Notes under the pieces: generated by a model | The model's database searches: none | Seen by the model: only the letters and a program-made list of their open reading frames with translations | What the model was told of the DNA's origin: nothing | Source: Atopsyche davidsoni | Lineage: Eukaryota > Arthropoda > Insecta > Trichoptera > Hydrobiosidae | Assembly (NCBI GenBank): GCA_022113835.1 | Contig: JAILWY010000020.1 | Coordinates: forward strand, 4,278,001-4,342,000 | Direction: 5' to 3' | DNA: 64,000 nucleotides | Made by a program: the position numbers and the translations under genes | Part shown: in pieces, positions 24,411 to 35,305 of the stretch | Position numbering within the stretch: the stretch's first letter is position 1 | How the letters are laid out: every line of letters begins with the position of its first letter

Positions 24411-25834
24411 GTAACAATATTCACGTCCAGCGACGACACTCGCTAATAAAACCACATCACCACCAAAATTCATTCATACACACGCTTCATAAAAAAAATG
24501 TTGCCATATCAAATCATTTCTGGTGACATTCTCTTATTTTACTTTAAAAAAAAAAAAACAATTATTTTATAGCATACCTAGAATATCACACCTTTGATGA
24601 CATCAACGATATATTAAAATATATATATATACAACTAATATTAATAGTTACGGATGGTACGCCACTGAAAAAAAAAAAAAACAAATATGCTAATAGATTG
24701 TAATATTAAAAAAAAAAAAAAATACAATAGTCACAAGTAAACCTGTTTTTTTGTGATTTTTCCACCAGGATCTATAGATCCTAGATCATTGATCGTGAGC
24801 GTAATGTATATTTCGTGATTATAACTAGAATCGTTTATGCAGGTCTGAAATCGATGCACCAAGTTTCTAGATGAATATTTTTGTTCGTCCCCGCGAATTT
24901 GGACGATTATTCGATTATTCGACTCGATTGAATTAATAACCGAGAGCAGTGCTCTAGTTTGCAGAATCTCTCCGTACAATTACACTAATTAAGATTCCGC
25001 AGAGCAAATGCGGTAATTTCGCTGCATTAACCTAAAAAGATTTTTTTCCGCCTCGCAGTAATGTGAATGAATGCAGCCAACGACATTAAAATGTAGTGGT
25101 TTTAAAGCAGACTACACACGCTGCAACAAGGAAGTAGGTTTTTAATATTGATACTTTTAGGAGACCACATATACTCATCTATGGCCGGCAAGTGAGCGTG
25201 CTAACCTCTGAACCAAGAGGCAGTATAAACGTACGACAATAATAGATGAGATATAAAAGATCAAAAGCTTCTTATCAGTTAGTTCTGAGATAGTTTAATT
25301 CTTGACTAAACACCGACGTTGCTTTTGAAGTACAACAAATCTAAAGCAGGCTTCATCTTTTCATTTGATAAAAATACTAATGAGACTAAGCAGACTTATT
25401 ATTTATATATAAATATATTTTGTAATCGTTCACTAAAGCAATACTAGAACAAGTACTATGTTTTACTGGCGTCACAATCAGATCACAAAAAGATAATGTC
25501 GACTTTGTGATAGCTAAGATTTTTACGCGAGAAAAATTATGACCTATCAGATAGCAGCATTTTGAACGTGTTTTTGTTCAAATATTCGGTTTAAAGTATA
25601 TAAAATTAAAATATTAAATGCCACATGAATTATTCGGTATGTATAAAATAAAGTCGAATGACATTAGAGATGCAAACATAATGCCGTGGAGGTGGGCCTT
25701 CCCTGCCAACGACACCGCCGTGGTCGGTCGCGTACTAACATTGCACTGATACGTTCCTGGCAGTGGATATATTTATATACAAGAATCAAAATCACAAAGC
25801 CAGCCTTACACAAACCAGAAATGAAGCAAAAAAT
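24411..25834. other. Putative first intron of the + gene, 5' part
   Basis: AT-rich with several A-runs (24,545-24,558, 24,669-24,682, 24,708-24,721), one directly after TACGCCACTGA, a motif repeated elsewhere in the window and probably a repeat end. A minus-strand tRNA-like A-box (TGGTTCAGAGG) occurs near 25,200-25,215, perhaps an old SINE. No exon recognised. Confidence 0.45.
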
Positions 25835-26090
25835 AATTAAATTAGATATTAATTATTTAGTTTATACTAGAAACTAAAATGGCGGTGTTGCAAGCAGTAA
25901 AAATAAATATATATATACACGTCCTTTTGTGTATTTATTTATATTTATCTCAAAGCTAATTATAGTGTTTTCTTGTCGACACTCGAAGGGCACTCCAGTG
26001 TAGCAAAAAAAAAAAAAAAACAATCTGAATCAAATATTAATTATTTCAATTCGGCAATGAATAAAATGGCGGTGTTGCAATGGCGGAGAA
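25835..26090. repeat. Short direct duplication with AAAATGGCGGTGTTGCAA
   Basis: Two copies about 185 bp apart (about 25,843-25,893 and 26,033-26,082) share TATTAATTATTT followed after about 20 bp by AAAATGGCGGTGTTGCAA. Between them lies an A-run. Confidence 0.6.
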
Positions 26091-26339
26091 TTCACAGCCA
26101 GCAAAAAAATAAATATCGGTATTTATGTCACAGAATTGACGCTGCGTTCTTGTTTGAATACATTAATGGCCGAAACAGCACCTTTTCTTTTATGGTCGGT
26201 TTTTTTTTTCGGCGATTAATTATGCATTCCGAATTGTGGATATCCATGGACGAGATTAAGCCCGAGCAGTGTAGGCAACGCCAGCCGTGAGCCCAATGAA
26301 AACGAAGCCGGCTTTTGTGACTCCTTCAGTATAGAATGA

Positions 26340-26935
26340 CATAATTGTTTAGTGATGGGATCGATCGAATGATCGATTCGATCATTTTGGTGAATCGTCG
26401 GATATTTACTCGGTGTGGGTTTTTCTTGACTGACTCTTGTTGGTGATAATAATATGGAATTATGTACAGATTTAGTGATGTGTTTTAACGAATTTTAGGA
26501 GTCGAATGATCGATTGATTCGATCATTTTTTTCTTCGATGCTTTTAGGTTTCTTGTTGACTACGCAAATATGACTTTTATATGAAATTTAGGAGTCGAAT
26601 GATCGACTGATTCGATAACTTTGATACATCATATCGTCCTTTTTACCTTCGACTACTTTAGGTTTCTTGTTGAGTACGCAAATATGACTTTTATATGTAA
26701 TGATATAAAGATTCAGTGTTGTGCTTGATCGAATTTTAGGAGTCGAATGATCGATTGATTCGATCCTTTGATACATTTTAAAATTCCGTCCTTTTCCTCT
26801 TGGAAGTTTCTTATTGACTACGCTAATATGACTTTTATATGAAATTATATAATTTCTTAGTGATGAGATCTATCGAATAATCGATTTCTTTGGCCCATTT
26901 TCTAGATATTAAAATTTCGTCCATTTCCTCTTCGA
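26340..26935. repeat. Degenerate tandem repeat rich in GATCGATTGATTCGATC
   Basis: Recurring block of TTTAGGAGTCGAATGATCGA followed by TTGATTCGAT, with TGACTACGCAAATATGACTT spacers. Copies begin near 26,350, 26,497, 26,588, 26,738 and 26,865 (the last one degenerate). Unit length varies from about 90 to 150 bp. Confidence 0.75.
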
Positions 26936-27007
26936 TGACTTCTTTATATGGAATTGTATAATAGCAATCAGAAATGTGTCAGAATCATCAGACCATCCCA
27001 CTGAGTA

Positions 27008-27092
27008 CATATTAACCCTGGAGCAGTCTTACTAATTCGGCTGCACTCCCGATGTCAATTCTGCATCCACGATATCCTTCTCCTTCCAATGA
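27008..27092 (-). mobile_element. RTE-like LINE 3' fragment
   Basis: Minus-strand fragment sharing TTCGGCTG and the GCATCCACG-CCTTC boxes with the larger copies at 41.1, 42.96 and 46.8 kb. Heavily decayed. Confidence 0.5.
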
Positions 27093-27099
27093 CTTTTTT

Positions 27100-27530
27100 T
27101 TTTGGGACTCTCGAGGTGTGTCCCCCCGGTATAAAAGCCGCAGTGTCTGCGGCTCGGTTGTATTATTTTCGGCGTACTTGGCAAGTGCACGTCGTGTGGG
27201 AAAAGATCCGTAGGCGTGGATGCTTTTCTTTTCCGACAGCGTGTCTGTGAATTCTGGCGAATTGCACGATCCCGAATTAGACGATCAGAGATCTAATCCG
27301 GTTCCTTGTTTCTGCTTGAATGCCATACGATTTTCGTATCTTCTTGTTCAAGTGCCTCATCTTCGAGATGCTTGTGGACGAGAAGCAGAAATACGGTTCC
27401 AAGCGAATTTTACAAATGGGCAAAGTGTTTCAAGATCCTGGGCGTGTCTCCCGGCGCTGTTGCCAGGGGCTGGTGGTGGTTGATGAAGCAAATTAAATCA
27501 GGTGGTCAGCAATGAGGATGATGCCGGCGT
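27100..27530 (+). promoter_or_regulatory. TATA-box promoter-like segment with downstream ORF remnant
   Basis: GGTATAAAAG (TATAAAA 27,130-27,136) is followed at once by a perfect 7-bp hairpin (GCCGCAG / CTGCGGC, 27,137-27,153) and a GC-richer stretch with an ORF at 27,220-27,483. Shifting the frame inside this stretch gives protein-like text in more than one frame, suggesting a frameshifted coding remnant. A retroelement LTR or promoter of a mobile gene is possible; no domain was recognised. Confidence 0.35.
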
Positions 27531-27734
27531 CTCTCGGGGCCAGGTCCATTGAGAGACTCCCCGGCCGCCTTACTTTCCCAAGAACTGGTTTCTAGCCTAG
27601 CGCTACTTCTAGTGGACGCGGACTTGCTCCATACGAAAATCCACCGGCAAGGTCGCCTCCAGTGGCGGCGGGTGGGGGACCCCCAGAACAATGCGAAAAT
27701 TACGAAAAAAATTCAGCTATAAAGTGCGCTGGTC

Positions 27735-27925
27735 CTCAACAGCTAACGCTGGCCGCGAGGCGTGTGTATCACCTTTTAACGTCACGCTGTTGATGACTCA
27801 TCTAACCGTATTCATGCATATTCAAAGATCTTTCTATGAAATGGAAATGGCGTGTTATTATATTATATTTGTATTATTATCATTAACTGCTAACGCTGGC
27901 CGCGAGGCGTGTACATCAGCGTGAC
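27735..27925. repeat. Direct repeat of CTAACGCTGGCCGCGAGGCG
   Basis: Two near-identical ~28-bp copies (27,742-27,769 and 27,888-27,915) of a GC-rich motif separated by about 118 bp of AT-rich sequence. Confidence 0.7.
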
Positions 27926-29445
27926 GTCTCTCCTCGCACGCGCCGCCCCTGGCCCAGAGCTCCTCGCTAATCGCCGTCCCGGGAACTCGTTACAGAGAGA
28001 GCAGCGTCGATCGTCAATTATCATTTCTCGATCACTCGAGTTAGCCATACGGCTGGCGTGTCTCATATCAATATGAAAAGCGTGCTACAATTATAATCAG
28101 CCAAACGGCTAGGAGAACACAATCATTTGCGAGCGCCTTCACCTCTCCGCCGAGTAGACTTTAAACAGCTTTTCAAGGGTTTCACCGTCACAATCTGTTC
28201 TTGGATGCTATGCTTGCGGTTTTATCTGCAGCTTTGCAGATTGAAGATGGACGTAGTGCCGAGACCGAAACGTCGAAAATTCAAATAAACACATACACAA
28301 ACTAGTTTTTTTGCTTAATTTACTGAGCCCTTGATAGATAAAAACACTCGTTGTATTTATTTTAGAATCCTCGCTGCTTGGCTGTTGTGGTTCTTAAATT
28401 CTCTTTCTCACACTATCTGAGGTTGGATGTGTTCCGTTAGTTGACAAATCATGTCTTTTTAAGCGAAAGATAACGAAAAAAAATATCTGAAACGACCGTC
28501 AAAGCCTGCGAAGGCTTTTCCATGTCCGTGACCGGAAGCTCCAGGGCGGATGTCGCACGAAGCCTGCCCTGCCCTTTTCAGGCGCCTGAAAGGTATATCA
28601 CTGTGTAGCCTCCGGCGTCATTTATAAACTATTTTTGGTGTAGGTCGTGGATTCGATTAACGGCTTTTATTTTTTCGTTAATTAACACACCGGTGGTTTA
28701 AAATATTCTTCCACACCCATAGTAAGATTTTGAAACCGGTGCTTTGAGATGAGATATGTGGAGCTGAACTTCAAATCATCTGCTTTGTCGCAAGTGCGTT
28801 TTTTGATACTCTCAAGTAACGAAGTCACATATATACAAACGTACTTTTATTTAAACGGGCCGTTTATTTTAACTACACCAGTAGGTTTCTGACAGCAATT
28901 GTATGTGGATTTATTATATCAATTATATACAAAGCGAAGCAACGATTGTCTGCGACGATAACGACGGATAACGAATTCCACTCATGGGCACCAAACAGTC
29001 GAGTGTATTTTGGAGAGAATTGAACTATTATGGCGTGGTGGTGGGGAAAAAAAAAACAGGTTTGGCAGCAGAGAAAAAAAAAACTGAAAATAAATACAAA
29101 GCCTCTCGAGGCGTTAGTCGAAATTTTAATAACTCGAATGACTATCGACTGGTTGTGTTTTGATGGTAACTCGAGTTTTTGCTGGATTTGGGTTAATGTG
29201 TCGCGAATGTTTGTTGTTCACCGATATTTTTATAATTAATTTTAATATTAAATTGTGGTGTACCATACCATAACCATAAACTGACTTAGAGATATGTACA
29301 GGGAGATGGTCATCAACCTCCTCTGAGTAATAAGCATGGTTTAAATACAATCGTTTAGGCTTTGGTTTAGATTTTCCTTTGAATATAAAGAAAACCTTCA
29401 ATCACATAGATTACTTTTTATATTTGAATTTTTATACTTGAAAAA
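27926..29445. other. Noncoding stretch with dispersed repeat pieces
   Basis: Contains CAGCCAAACGGCTAGGAGA near 28,099, similar to CAGCCAAGCGGCTAGAAGA near 33,008, and a hammerhead-like hairpin at 28,238-28,275. No gene recognised. Confidence 0.4.
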
Positions 29446-29890
29446 AGGCGCAAAACAATGGCGTCATACATAATTCAAAAATTCAAATTTCTAACATTTT
29501 CAAAAACAAAGTACGAACCTATTTTGAAAATGGCGCGGAAAAATTACGTCACAATATTCAAAAATTCAAATATCGAATTTTTTCTTAAACAAATCAAGTC
29601 AGAACGAATTTTGAAAAAAGGTACGAAACAATTGCATTACGCAAAATTAAAATATTTGAATTTCGAACATTTTCAAAAACAAGTGAAGTCAGAACAAAAC
29701 GCGAAACAATTGCATCACGCAACATTAGAATATTTGAATTTCGAACGTTTTCAAAAACATAAGACGTCAGAACGAATTTTGAAAAAAGGCACGAATCAAT
29801 TGTGCAACACACAAATGACAAAAATTCAAATTTCGAACATTTTCAAAAACAAGTGAAGTCAAAAATAATTTTGGAAAAGGCGGGAAACAA
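29446..29890. repeat. Minisatellite-like array
   Basis: Repeated blocks of ATTTGAATTTCGAACATTTTC, CAAAAACAAGTGAAGTCAGA and ACGAATTTTGAAAAAAGGC, with a period of roughly 55-120 bp. The array happens to keep a 132-codon frame open on + with correspondingly repeated peptide; this is most simply explained by the repeat, not by a gene. Confidence 0.7.
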
Positions 29891-30215
29891 TTTGTAATTC
29901 AACAGATCGTATGCTTTACTTGCTCACGCCAATCGATAATATATCCACAGCAGTCTGGTTTGATTTGTAGTACTCCATATTTAAGCAACAAATATGAACG
30001 GCCCAGTCTGGAGACGGTCGGAATCTTATAAAGTGCTCAGAATTAAAAAATTGCTGTTGTGTGTTGTTGTTTTTGAAGGTATTTGCTGCGCTGCAAGGCG
30101 ACGTGGTCGGACGGTTGTGATTTGGAGGTGCCTCCGGCGGCGGCGGTCCGTTGTGCGCGTCGCGGATGAATGGGCATTCCCCGGGAGAGAGCGCAGGTGA
30201 ATTGATAGGTCACGC

Positions 30216-30396
30216 CAGGGGTAGCAAACCTTGCGCCTATCACCCACCAGCGTGCCGATTCAAGCTTTCACTGAAGACTATATATATATTTTAATTTTTT
30301 TCGTCAAATTCATTTTGATGCATATGCCAAGATTGAATATTTTTAATTGCATTAAATTTAGTGGACGGTAGTTATAAAAAAGGTTGACCACCCCTG
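30216..30396. mobile_element. hAT-type MITE with 8-bp target-site duplication
   Basis: 181-bp element. The left end CAGGGGTAGCAAACCTTGCG and the right end (read inward) CAGGGGTGGTCAACCTTTTT are hAT-style terminal inverted repeats. The flanking 8-mers GGTCACGC and GGTTACTC agree at 6 of 8 positions, as expected for an ageing 8-bp duplication. There is no coding capacity. Confidence 0.75.
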
Positions 30397-30711
30397 GGTT
30401 ACTCAATACAATGGCTCTGCTGGTCGTCTCATTGGCTCTGCGCGCACGCAGTATTGCACCATCACAATGCATGACAAATGAAAACACACACGCACTGGCA
30501 ACGATTGTCACTGAAAGTTTATTTATAAATATATTACGCTGGCAGGTTTACATTTGATACTGAGTTCTCGGGTGTTATGCCGCGTTCCATCTTTCAACCA
30601 GCTCACAAATGTACATTGAAAAAAAAATGAAAAACACTTGACATAATTATACTCGTTTCGTCGGAAGATCCAAAACACAATACCCAAGAATTAAGAATAT
30701 TTTTTAATATA

Positions 30712-30838
30712 CAGGGTGACTCTAAACTTTTTACATATTACATATACTTTTCGGTCTGTTGTTTTTATTGATACATTAAACAACCCCCGAAGCGTGAAGA
30801 TAATCTAAGAACGCGATATTATTATAAAATGCCACCCT
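30712..30838. mobile_element. Possible short TIR element with CAGGGTG ends
   Basis: ACAGGGTGAC at the left and GCCACCCTGA at the right form inverted ends of about 9 bp around 110 bp of unique sequence. The same CACCCTGTATA end occurs at 34,721 (inverted), 42,519, 47,886, 48,012 and 48,531. The target duplication is not clear. Confidence 0.4.
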
Positions 30839-30984
30839 GATATTAGATTGGCATTTCGGGGTCTTGTGTTTGCGGACGCGCCCCTCTCCGTCACTTCCGG
30901 TCTACCGGAAAGCCGCGTGACTTCTTCCCACCCCTACACCCTTCAGGCTTTGCTTCGGGGATGACGGAGTACCACCTTTAAATA

Positions 30985-31215
30985 ATATTTTTTCTTCATC
31001 AAGTGTCTCTCCTCAGAGGAGGCTGGCGACCATTTCACTGTGCATGCTGAGCCAGTGTTCACGGTTTTCTAAGTAGAGAATAGTGTAGTAGGTCCTCGAG
31101 TCGTTTTATATTGCTGCTGCTCAATAGTCCAAGTCCACTACTCCATTACCGATCCTTTACACACGCTCAGGGTGCAGAATGGCAGCCACGCACAAGCAAC
31201 ATAATGGGGAGAGTG
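30985..31215. repeat. Dispersed repeat of unknown class (with copies at 42.3, 51.9 and 60.9 kb)
   Basis: The first half (AAGTGTCTCTCCTCAGAGGA ... TGCTGAGCCAGTGTTCA) recurs at 51,908-51,972. The second half (CCAAGTCCACTACTCCATTA ... CGCTCAGGG) recurs at 42,339-42,402 and 60,880-60,942. No ORF identifies the family. Confidence 0.65.
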
Positions 31216-31430
31216 GGGAGGAATAATATATTAAGTTTTAAAAATTATGCGTTTGGATAATCGATTTTTTTCAATTATTCGAATAATCGATTAAATTCGG
31301 ATATTTTCACGAAAATCGATTGTGCTCGTCTCTACACTGTACTCCTCCCAGGGTCGCCATTCGAGCAATAGGACTTATCCTGGTTTGGGATTGGCCTGGT
31401 TTTTTTATTGTGCAAGGCAAGACGGACTTG

Positions 31431-31496
31431 TTATCTCTGCCTTATTTCCATCTTATCTATGCCTTATTCCATTGTTATCTCTGCCTTATTCTTATG
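31431..31496. repeat. 22-bp tandem repeat, three copies
   Basis: Three consecutive units of TTATCTCTGCCTTATTYC plus 4 nt, starting at 31,431, 31,453 and 31,475. Confidence 0.8.
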
Positions 31497-31589
31497 GAGG
31501 TTATTTATCGATCCAGATAAGCCGGCGTTATCTCTCCTGCACAACAGGACAAACAATATAATACTTAAAATCAGGTGCGTGTAGCGATT

Positions 31590-32760
31590 TGCACCAGCTA
31601 GTGCTGGGCACTGTCGATCACAGGAAATCGAAAAATCGATCGATGCAAATGGATTTGCAACGTTCCGAGGTCTTGTACAATACAACAAATAATCTAATAT
31701 TTGGAAATCGGGTGAAATTTAATCGACAAATCGATCAGATCAAATGAATGAATTTGATACAGACGTTATCTCATCTGCACGATACGAAAAATAGTCTAAT
31801 AGAGAAAATCATGTAGAATCAGCGACTTGTACCAGCTAGTGATGGGCCCCATCGATCATGCGTAATCGATCAATCAATCGCAATGGTCTATTGAATCAAT
31901 TTATAAAAACTCGATTACAGCTAACACACCTTAGAAGCAAGGTAGAAATAGGCATTTCTTACTAGCAAGTTCGATCACTTGTTCTATAGCAGAAGCGTGG
32001 ATGGCTTCAATGGGCTTTCCGCAGCTGATATTTAGTCGCTAACGTATCTGTTATTATCTCGTAATTTGTTTGCAAAACGGCGTGGGTTTCGGTTTAAACG
32101 ATTTACGGCGAACGCGAGACCATAAAAATCAATTTACACCCAGCAATAAAGCAGGGGAAAAATATACACCGTGTCGCTACTTTTTATTACTTTCCTTTTT
32201 TGTAGAACTCCGCTGCATTATTCATTGAAACCAGTCACCTCGAATGCTAAACACTATAAACAATGCTAAATCGCTTTATTCATATCGAATTTGCATATAA
32301 ATAAAGCATTTTGCAAATATACAACTTTGATATGCGATAAATTTATTTGGCATTGTATTGTACAGCTGAATAATTTTATGCGAATTTTATATTATTGTTA
32401 TCGTAGGAGCTCATTTGTTGTGACTTGTGTATCTATATATTTAATTTTTTTTTTGGATTTTTGATATGTGATGTATAGTTGATGAGTCAATCATTCGTTT
32501 ATACAGCGTGTTTAAGAACACACGCACAGTTTTAAGCACTCTGAGTCGCCGTCTTCCCACATCCATGGGTTGGGTGTGGTGATGTCAACTCCATTATGCA
32601 AAATCCAAGTCGCGTGGTTGTCCTGGCTGTCTCCTAGAATCGCATTACTCACGCTAGTGATGCGCCGGTGATCGGTTTCAAGAAAATAATCGATTTTAAT
32701 CGAATTTTTTTTTTTGATTTTACACTCAACGCTAGGCGCAGTCCAGAGCACACGTGTGTC
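31590..32760. repeat. Cluster of CTAGTGATGGG / ATCGAT repeat copies
   Basis: AGCTAGTGCTGGGCACTGTCG at 31,598, AGCTAGTGATGGGCCCCATCG at 31,838 and GCTAGTGATGCGCCGGTGAT at 32,655 are each followed by AATCGAT-rich sequence. A further copy is at 40,992. The rest of the block shows no gene. Confidence 0.55.
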
Positions 32761-33116
32761 TAAAAATTATTCCCGAGCATATTTACGTAAACAATTAAGG
32801 CTTGCGAAGGCACAATAGCTCAATTGGCAAACGAAAAACTGATAATAAATCGATTTGACGATACTTTAATTCCTCGTTTAATATAAATGTCAAATTCTTC
32901 GTATAATCGAAACCTTGCGGATAGTATGTCAAAGTCGAATTCTATAAACGGGTAGGCGACAAATCGGACGAGCTGTAAAACATTTGCGTTTTCACAACAG
33001 ACATGAACAGCCAAGCGGCTAGAAGATCACGATATATTTGTTTATTAGCATTTGTAAGACTGTTTCACCCTGCAAAGCGACTGCCTCAAAAATCTGAAAA
33101 TGAGATTTCTGTCTGT

Positions 33117-33140
33117 ATATATATATATATATATATATAT
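33117..33140. repeat. (TA)n microsatellite
   Basis: Uninterrupted TA dinucleotides. Confidence 0.9.
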
Positions 33141-35100
33141 GAGTTAGTCGATGAGTAATATAGCTTTTATCGTAGTATCTAAAATACCGTTCATCTCAGC
33201 GTCTCCATATTTTTATCTGGTCCTCCCAACCTTCGGCAGACGGAAATAGCCAAGTGTTTACTCTGGCCTAGACTGGAACAACCATCGGCTTCGAGAGCAT
33301 CTTCAGGGAAGAGGGGGCCGCACTTCGTTTACGATCGCTGATCACGGTTTTACGACATCAGCGTGTCCGCTTCCGCGCGTCTCCACACCAAACAGTATTA
33401 CTTGTATCAACGCCTGCATCTCTCAGCTGCTTGAAATTTTTCTGTCTAATATGCCCTGAGCCTCTTCAGTCTGAAGGCATTTGAAGTAGCTGAACTGCTG
33501 GATTTTATCATCTACTGTTAAATCTGGGATCCGACTGTTTTGCAACGCACTTAATCGGCGATTAGTTAAGTGCTGCGCTCGGTGGCGTCACGCCGTCTCC
33601 GATTGCGGATTTCGCTTTCGCCCGATTCGGGTGATCGTCAGCGGCCTCCAGCTGAGAACACCTGTAAATGTATTTTCTGCTCGATACAGCCAAAAACAGA
33701 ATAAATAATGACGGCAATAAATTAATATTGAATTGGGTGGGCTAAAAATCAAGTTGTCTTTGAATTGCAACTCGAAGCAAACAAAAGTGAATTAATTCGG
33801 CGGTGGAGCACAATGCAATGGTATTTGAACCGCGGCCCATTAGGTTGGACGGCCAACAGATTTGCGGCAATCTCGTGAGAGAATCGCGCAACGCCGATAA
33901 TGGCCATTACCAGCCGAGTGAGTTGCGCCATTATACATTTTCAGGCTAATTACAGGATAGGCGATTGTTACGTATCTCGGAAACCGTACGGTTCTTCACC
34001 TACTAAGCTACGGCAACAATATACATATATATATAAAAAAGGCGGCCATTTGATTGATTTTGTATTTAAAAACTAATTCAAATAAATTGTAAAGGGCCAA
34101 ATTAAATAAAAATACTTCATATATAGAAAACGGTTTCTTTTAATAAAAGTTATTTTTTATTCACACACCGACATAAAATATGACGCATCCTGCCCTTTCA
34201 AGGGTTGTTTGTTTTCAGGAAAATTTATATTTCAGCTAAAAAAAAATATGCGCATCTCTATAGCCAGATTCGGTCCTGCGATAGCAAGAATGCGTGTAAC
34301 TGGGCAGCAAGGCGTTTTGATGGGATGTATAGTAAATAAACATGACTTGATTACATCTGTTTGGGATTCGCATGCACACAGTCCGCGAACTAACCACCGA
34401 GCACTGAGTGAAGAAATATAATTTGAAAAATAGTGAAAAGTATTTTTTTTATGGTGAAATGAATGACCTCTCCGCGGTACATGGGAGAGTTTCTATGGGT
34501 AAGACCCGAGTCGGTGTGGAAGGCAACGAACTGGGTGGGCCGGGGTCTATTCCTGGACGGGTCCCGTTTTAATCAATCACTCCAGGGCGATACAGTACAG
34601 GCTGGCTTCAAAACTCGAATAACGTAAAAAAAATCTGATATATAAATATAATATAACATAGTAACGCCCAGATCTTGATATTGCGTGTATTATTAAAAAT
34701 AATATTTCTACATATTATATACAGGGTGGTTTATAAATCCACGTAAACTTCGGATCACTGACGTCACAGGTCCACGCCCTTAAACTCATCGCTCTCACGT
34801 GCGAAGTTTAAATGTATAGACACAAATAAAGAACTGGCCTTGTTGTTCGCGTAGACCCGGTTTAGCGAATGAGCGTGCATACCGCAGGTGTAGAATAAAC
34901 ATGACTAGGAATACGTTGTAAGCTGCCACCTTTAAAAAATATGCTTTAAATAATGCAGGTTGTCGTGTAGAAGCACGCGAAGGTAGACAATTATTTTTAA
35001 CTAATATTAAAGTACGAATTACTTTATAATTCTGAAGTGCCGTGCGTGCCGACGACGCGGTGTACCGTTAAATGATGGTACATATATATTTTTTTTAAAT
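33141..35100. other. Noncoding stretch, no gene recognised
   Basis: Contains an ACAGGGTGGTTTATAAATCC repeat end at 34,721 and short ORFs without motifs. A GC-richer patch at 33,200-33,450 may derive from a mobile element but carries no domain I can name. Confidence 0.35.
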
Positions 35101-35129
35101 AATATTAATAACACATCACGAGGTGTAGT

Positions 35130-35254
35130 TTGGCGTAGTGATGGGCATGGGATTGTTAGCTGTTGATTTCTACTACTGCAAAGTAGCAGTGATATCGAAT
35201 ATATTGTTTTTTTTGTGGGAAATCATTTACGGGGCATCCGATCCCGATTGATAC

Positions 35255-35305
<51 letters not shown>

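Noticed and set aside
29458..29856. 132-aa ORF as a gene
   Set aside because: The peptide repeats because the DNA is a minisatellite; there is no start context, domain or splice structure.
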